Source of the DNA: Hyphomicrobiales bacterium
GTDB taxonomy: Bacteria; Pseudomonadota; Alphaproteobacteria; Rhizobiales; Aestuariivirgaceae
DNA: 9,828 nucleotides
Reading direction: 5' to 3'
Assembly: GCA_026996935.1 (NCBI GenBank)
Contig: JALWJW010000361.1
Span: 1-9,828 of the forward strand
The position numbers and the translations under genes are program-made. The notes beneath the pieces were generated by a model. The model was not told where the DNA came from and searched no databases. It saw only the letters and a list, made by a program, of their open reading frames with translations. Each line of letters starts with the position of its first letter. The stretch's first letter is position 1. Shown in pieces: positions 6,289 through 9,828 of the stretch.

Positions 6289-8094
6289 GTGCTAAAAACA
6301 GCGCCTGAAACAGAGGTAAAGACGAGTAAAGCCTATCCGATGATGGGGAACGAGGCCATTGCGCGCGGGGTGTGGGAAGCAGGGGCGAAGGTTTGCTCGG
6401 CATATCCAGGCACACCATCAACGGAAATTCTGGAAAACCTGGCAAAATATCCTGTTGAGGATTTAAGTGCTGAATGGGCAACCAATGAGAAAACTGCATT
6501 AGATATTGCTATTGGCGGTTCATTTTCAGGGGTTCGTTCTTTTGTCTCGATGAAGCATGTGGGGCTTAATGTGGCTTCAGACAGCTTAATGTCACAAAGC
6601 TATATTGGTGTGAACGGGGCGTTGGTGCTGGGGGTTTGTGATGACCCGGGTATTCATTCATCGCAAAATGAGCAAGACACGCGTGTGTTTGCAAAGTTTG
6701 CCGGGGTGCCTGTTCTCGAGCCAAGCGATGCGCAAGAGGCGCTTGAATTTACCCGTATTGCATTTGATATTTCAGAGAAATTTGACACCCCTGTAATTGT
6801 TCGCGCAACAACGCGGCTTTCCCATACCCGCTCAATTGTTGAGCAAGGTGAGCGCAAGACAAATACAGACAAACCGTTTCATGATGATATTTCAAAAAAT
6901 GTCATGATCCCGACCAATGCTCGTATGCGCCATGGTCCGGTGATTGAACGAGAAGCGGCAATCGGGGAATGGTTTGATGAATCTGATTTAATCAGTTGGA
7001 AAGATCGATCCAGGAAAATTGGCGTGATAACGGTTGGCCTGGTTGCAACCTATGTTGAAGAAGTTCTGCCGCAAGCCAGTGTGTTGAAATTACCTGCGTC
7101 ATTTCCTTTGGCAAAAGAGACGATAAAAAAGTTTATCAACTCGGTTGATGATGTTGTGGTGGTGGAAGAATTGGAGCCTGTTGTTGAAGATCAGCTAAAG
7201 ATTCTTGGATATAATGTTGAGGGTAAAAAATATTTCTCGCGTGAAGGAGAATATTCTCCTGCAATAATTCGGGCAGGTTTTGAGGCGTGTGGCTTTCTTG
7301 AAGCGCCTAAGGATAAAAAAGCCCTTAAGGCCAGCATAACGCCACGCCCGCCTTTATTGTGTGCAGGGTGTCCACATATGACATCTTATATGGCGCTTAA
7401 TGGGCTGAATGCTCGTGTGGCGGGCGATATCGGGTGTTACACATTGGCCGCCATTGAGCCGCTTCATGCTATTGATACCTGTGTTGCGATGGGGTCCAGT
7501 ATTGGTAATGCGATTGGAATGGCGCGATCAGGTACCGAGACGCGACCAGTTGTGGCAACGATTGGTGATTCAACTTTCCTTCATTCGGGTATCGCCCCGC
7601 TCATTGATGCGGTTTATAGCAATGCCAATATAACGGTGCTGCTGCTTGATAACCATATTACGGCCATGACCGGTGGTCAGGACCATGCAGCAACGGGTCG
7701 AAGTATTCGCGGGGTTGAAACGCCGCGTGTTAATTTTGCTGATTTGTGTAAATCTATCGGGGTTAACTGGATCAGGGAAGTTGATTCTTATGATATGGGC
7801 AAGCTGTATCAAACCGTACGTGAAGCCACTTTATATAAAGGTGTCTCGGTGGTAATTTCGAACCGCCCGTGTGTTCTTGATCCAACACGAATTAAAGGCA
7901 AAGCCGTTGAAGTGCGCACCGATAAGTGTACGGGTTGTCAGTCGTGCATGAACCTTGGTTGTCCCGCGATTACCTGGGATGATGAATTGTATGATGGTCA
8001 TCACAAGGTGAAGATTGATCCGGCCAAATGTATCGGGTGTTCGATTTGTACTCAAGTTTGCCCCGTAGATGGCATTCGTCCAGTGGTGAGTTAA
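6289..8094 (+). CDS. iorA: Indolepyruvate:ferredoxin oxidoreductase, alpha subunit (IorA)
   Basis: A 601-residue ThDP- and Fe-S-dependent enzyme subunit. IorA with IorB oxidatively decarboxylates aryl-pyruvates to aryl-acetyl-CoA and passes electrons to ferredoxin. Domains: pyrimidine-binding domain about 15-180 (GNEAIARGVWEAG, AYPGTPSTE); middle domain about 240-310; ThDP-binding domain about 350-520 with CAGCPH (358-363), the GDS motif (426-428) and DNHITAMTGGQ (454-464); C-terminal 2x[4Fe-4S] domain with C547, C550, C553, C558 and C581, C584, C587, C591. The first cluster has the CxxCxxCx4CP spacing characteristic of IorA. The length is close to typical. The start is GTG, directly after an in-frame TAA and 8 nt after GAGGGGG. 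Only 3 nt separate it from the next gene, so the two are cotranscribed. The true substrate is unproven; phenyl- and hydroxyphenylpyruvate or related acids are possible. An FNR-type box upstream suggests low-oxygen control. Confidence 0.9.
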   Translation: MLKTAPETEVKTSKAYPMMGNEAIARGVWEAGAKVCSAYPGTPSTEILENLAKYPVEDLSAEWATNEKTALDIAIGGSFSGVRSFVSMKHVGLNVASDSLMSQSYIGVNGALVLGVCDDPGIHSSQNEQDTRVFAKFAGVPVLEPSDAQEALEFTRIAFDISEKFDTPVIVRATTRLSHTRSIVEQGERKTNTDKPFHDDISKNVMIPTNARMRHGPVIEREAAIGEWFDESDLISWKDRSRKIGVITVGLVATYVEEVLPQASVLKLPASFPLAKETIKKFINSVDDVVVVEELEPVVEDQLKILGYNVEGKKYFSREGEYSPAIIRAGFEACGFLEAPKDKKALKASITPRPPLLCAGCPHMTSYMALNGLNARVAGDIGCYTLAAIEPLHAIDTCVAMGSSIGNAIGMARSGTETRPVVATIGDSTFLHSGIAPLIDAVYSNANITVLLLDNHITAMTGGQDHAATGRSIRGVETPRVNFADLCKSIGVNWIREVDSYDMGKLYQTVREATLYKGVSVVISNRPCVLDPTRIKGKAVEVRTDKCTGCQSCMNLGCPAITWDDELYDGHHKVKIDPAKCIGCSICTQVCPVDGIRPVVS

Positions 8095-8097
8095 TTC

Positions 8098-8997
8098 ATG
8101 ACAACAAAAGATAATAAAATAACCAACGTGCTTATTGTTGGCGTTGGCGGACAAGGTGTGATTATGGTTTCTAAGGTGTTGGCTTTATTATGTCAGCGCC
8201 AGGGCTTTGAGGTGAAGCAATCAGAAGTGCATGGCATGGCCAAGCGTGGTGGCGCGGTGTTTAGCCATGTTCGCTTTGGCGAGCATGTGTATTCACCCAC
8301 AATCCCGGAAGGTGAAGTGGATGTTCTGGTGGCACTTGAGTGGGCTGAAGGTATGCGTTGGCTTGAACAGCTCAACCCTGAAACCGGCACGTTTATTTCT
8401 GACACACATAAAATTGTTCCGCCTTTTGCCTGTCGCAATCGCCGGGACAATCAGGCTGAAGTTTATAGCCGTGAAACGCCTGCTGAAATTATTGATAAAG
8501 TGGCGCAAGGTTATGCACTGGATGCGTCGGGCATGGCGGCAGCTTTAGGAAATGAGCGAGTGGCTAATACGATTTTGCTGGGTATTTTATCAACGGTGTT
8601 TGATTTTGATGAGCAAAGTTGGACCCGTATCATTAGTAAGTTTGTGCCTCAACATTCTATTGACTTAAATACGAGGGCCTTTCTGGCTGGGCGTGAATGG
8701 GTGAAAACGGCAACGGTTCCTGTTGTTGAAGATATTGTTAAAAATGCCTCACCTCAAGCTTTCATCAATACGTTAGAGATTACGGGACAGTGGTGTAAGG
8801 GGTGCGATATTTGTGTGCGGATGTGTCCTGAACATTGTTTAGAATTAGATGAAGAGCAAATTGCTGTGATGGCGCGACCTGATGATTGTACCGGGTGCCG
8901 GATTTGTGAATGGCTGTGCCCTGATTATGCAATTAAATTAGATAAGACACCATTGAACGCCAACGTGGGCGATGGTGCATCTGTGGAGGTATCTTAA
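8098..8997 (+). CDS. 2-oxoacid:ferredoxin oxidoreductase gamma subunit (IorB-like) fused to a 2x[4Fe-4S] ferredoxin domain
   Basis: A 299-residue protein. Residues about 8-200 are the gamma domain of 2-oxoacid:acceptor oxidoreductases (VGVGGQGVIMVSKVLA at 14-29, then SEVHGMAKRGGAVFSHVRFG), which binds coenzyme A in studied relatives. Residues about 225-285 are an added ferredoxin domain with two CxxCxxCxxxCP motifs: C233, C236, C239, C243 and C264, C267, C270, C274. Ordinary IorB is about 200 residues and lacks this domain, while four-subunit enzymes (Kor/Por/Vor) carry it as a separate delta subunit. The protein is therefore a gamma::delta fusion placed between iorA and a korA-type gene. It starts 3 nt after the iorA stop and ends 1 nt before the next start, so the operon is tight. 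It is probably the IorB partner and may also serve the KorA-type enzyme (inference). No symbol is given because the fusion is not standard IorB. Confidence 0.88.
   Translation: MTTKDNKITNVLIVGVGGQGVIMVSKVLALLCQRQGFEVKQSEVHGMAKRGGAVFSHVRFGEHVYSPTIPEGEVDVLVALEWAEGMRWLEQLNPETGTFISDTHKIVPPFACRNRRDNQAEVYSRETPAEIIDKVAQGYALDASGMAAALGNERVANTILLGILSTVFDFDEQSWTRIISKFVPQHSIDLNTRAFLAGREWVKTATVPVVEDIVKNASPQAFINTLEITGQWCKGCDICVRMCPEHCLELDEEQIAVMARPDDCTGCRICEWLCPDYAIKLDKTPLNANVGDGASVEVS
8985..8989 (+). promoter_or_regulatory. Ribosome binding site for the KorA-type gene
   Basis: GGAGG lies at the end of the gamma::ferredoxin gene, 9 nt before GTG 8999 and 12 nt before the adjacent GTG at 9002. The spacing favours 8999. 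Confidence 0.7.
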
Positions 8998-8998
8998 C

Positions 8999-9828
8999 GT
9001 GGTGGCCGAATTAAATCGTAAAAGCGTGCAGGGCAATGCGGCCTGTGCATTAGGGGCCATTGCAGCAGGGTGTCGGTTCTATGCCGGTTATCCGATTACA
9101 CCTTCATCAGAAATTGCTGAAGGCATGGCGCGCGAATTGCCAAAGGTTGATGGCTTTTTTGTTCAAATGGAAGATGAAATTGCTTCTATGGGTGCGGTGA
9201 TCGGGGCCTCTTTGGGCGGGGTTAAGGCGATGACGGCAACCAGTGGTCCCGGGTTCTCTTTAAAGCAGGAAAACCTTGGCTATGCGGCCATGACAGAAAC
9301 CCCTTGCGTGATTGCTAATGTCATGCGTGGTGGGCCTTCAACGGGTATGCCAACAAGACCGGGGCAAGGTGATATTATGCAGGCACGATGGGGGACGCAT
9401 GGCGATCACCCCATCATTGTGCTGGCACCAGCATCGGTTGGGGAAGTTTATAGTGAAACTATTCGAGCCTTTAATCTGTCTGAACGGTTGCGCGTGCCTG
9501 TGGTGGTTTTGATTGATGAGGCTATCGGGCATTTACTCGAAACCATTGATTTAACACCGCCTGATCCAGCAGATATTGTAACGCGCAAATGGGCAACGGG
9601 TGACAAGGAAAGCTATTTGCCATATGAAGAAACAGATGATCTTGTACCTGCAATGGCGCGGCCAGGTGATGGGTATCGGGTGCATACTACGGGCTTGACC
9701 CATGATGAAAAAGGCTTCCCGACACAAGTGCCGCAAAAAGCCGAACGGGCGGTGATGCGACTGCTCAATAAATTGGACCATCATCAAGAATTAATCGAGT
9801 CGTTTGAGGCTTTGCATTGTGATGATGC
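8999..9828 (+). CDS. korA: 2-oxoacid:ferredoxin oxidoreductase alpha subunit, KorA type (3' end outside window)
   Basis: The reading frame stays open for 276 codons to the right edge. It matches the pyrimidine-binding alpha subunit of 2-oxoglutarate-type ferredoxin oxidoreductases, which convert a 2-oxoacid plus CoA to acyl-CoA and reduced ferredoxin. Visible motifs: GYPITPSSEIAE (30-41), QMEDEIASMGAVIGAS (56-71), TSGPGFSLKQE (81-91), RGGPSTGMPTRPGQGD (110-125) and HGDHPII (134-140). It lacks the N-terminal gamma domain found in two-subunit KorA proteins, so it is the stand-alone alpha form, usually about 370-400 residues. It needs a beta (ThDP) subunit, expected just downstream, and a gamma subunit, which the preceding gene may provide. 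GTG 8999 is preceded by GGAGG, and the gap to the previous stop is 1 nt. The substrate could be 2-oxoglutarate or another 2-oxoacid (Vor/Por-like); the symbol is by family resemblance. Confidence 0.87.
   Translation, partial: MVAELNRKSVQGNAACALGAIAAGCRFYAGYPITPSSEIAEGMARELPKVDGFFVQMEDEIASMGAVIGASLGGVKAMTATSGPGFSLKQENLGYAAMTETPCVIANVMRGGPSTGMPTRPGQGDIMQARWGTHGDHPIIVLAPASVGEVYSETIRAFNLSERLRVPVVVLIDEAIGHLLETIDLTPPDPADIVTRKWATGDKESYLPYEETDDLVPAMARPGDGYRVHTTGLTHDEKGFPTQVPQKAERAVMRLLNKLDHHQELIESFEALHCDD

Overview
The window looks like a chromosomal segment of a Gram-negative, probably alphaproteobacterial organism with mid-to-upper 40s % G+C (estimated by eye). I cannot name the genus. A marine Rhodospirillales-type bacterium is a reasonable guess from gene content and the TTGA-N6-TCAA control site, but this is inference. 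There are seven protein genes, two of them cut by the window edges. I see no RNA genes, mobile elements or CRISPR arrays, and coding density is high.

Left half (minus strand, about 4980 down to 1): a nitrite-assimilation operon in the order nirB (NADH-dependent siroheme nitrite reductase, large subunit), nirD (small Rieske subunit, ATGA overlap with nirB), a formate/nitrite transporter (FNT) channel, then a PP2C-phosphatase/Ser-Thr-kinase fusion that runs off the left edge. The channel brings nitrite in and NirBD reduces it to ammonium with NADH. The kinase/phosphatase type is known next to nitrate/nitrite assimilation genes (for example in Pseudomonas), but its target is not known to me. A 9-bp-stem hairpin lies between the transporter and the kinase gene.

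Centre (4981-6288): a LysR-type regulator is transcribed divergently from nirB. The 151-bp shared promoter region carries a clear LysR-type dyad (GTTGC-N7-GCAAC) plus a CTGTTGC half-site 22 bp closer to nirB. This layout suggests autoregulation plus control of nirBD. After the regulator comes a 245-bp non-coding stretch with an FNR/FixK-type box (TTGA-N6-TCAA), the likely control region for the genes to its right.

Right half (plus strand, 6289 to the end): an operon for oxygen-sensitive, thiamine-diphosphate-dependent 2-oxoacid:ferredoxin oxidoreductases. The order is iorA (fused alpha-beta catalytic subunit with its own 2x[4Fe-4S] domain), a gamma-type subunit with an extra C-terminal 2x[4Fe-4S] ferredoxin domain, and a stand-alone KorA-type alpha subunit that continues past the right edge. 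This order mixes parts of an indolepyruvate:ferredoxin oxidoreductase (two-gene IorAB type) with parts of a four-subunit 2-oxoglutarate-type enzyme. The gamma::ferredoxin fusion may supply the gamma and delta parts of both. That shared-subunit idea is the most interesting hypothesis in the window and is inference only.
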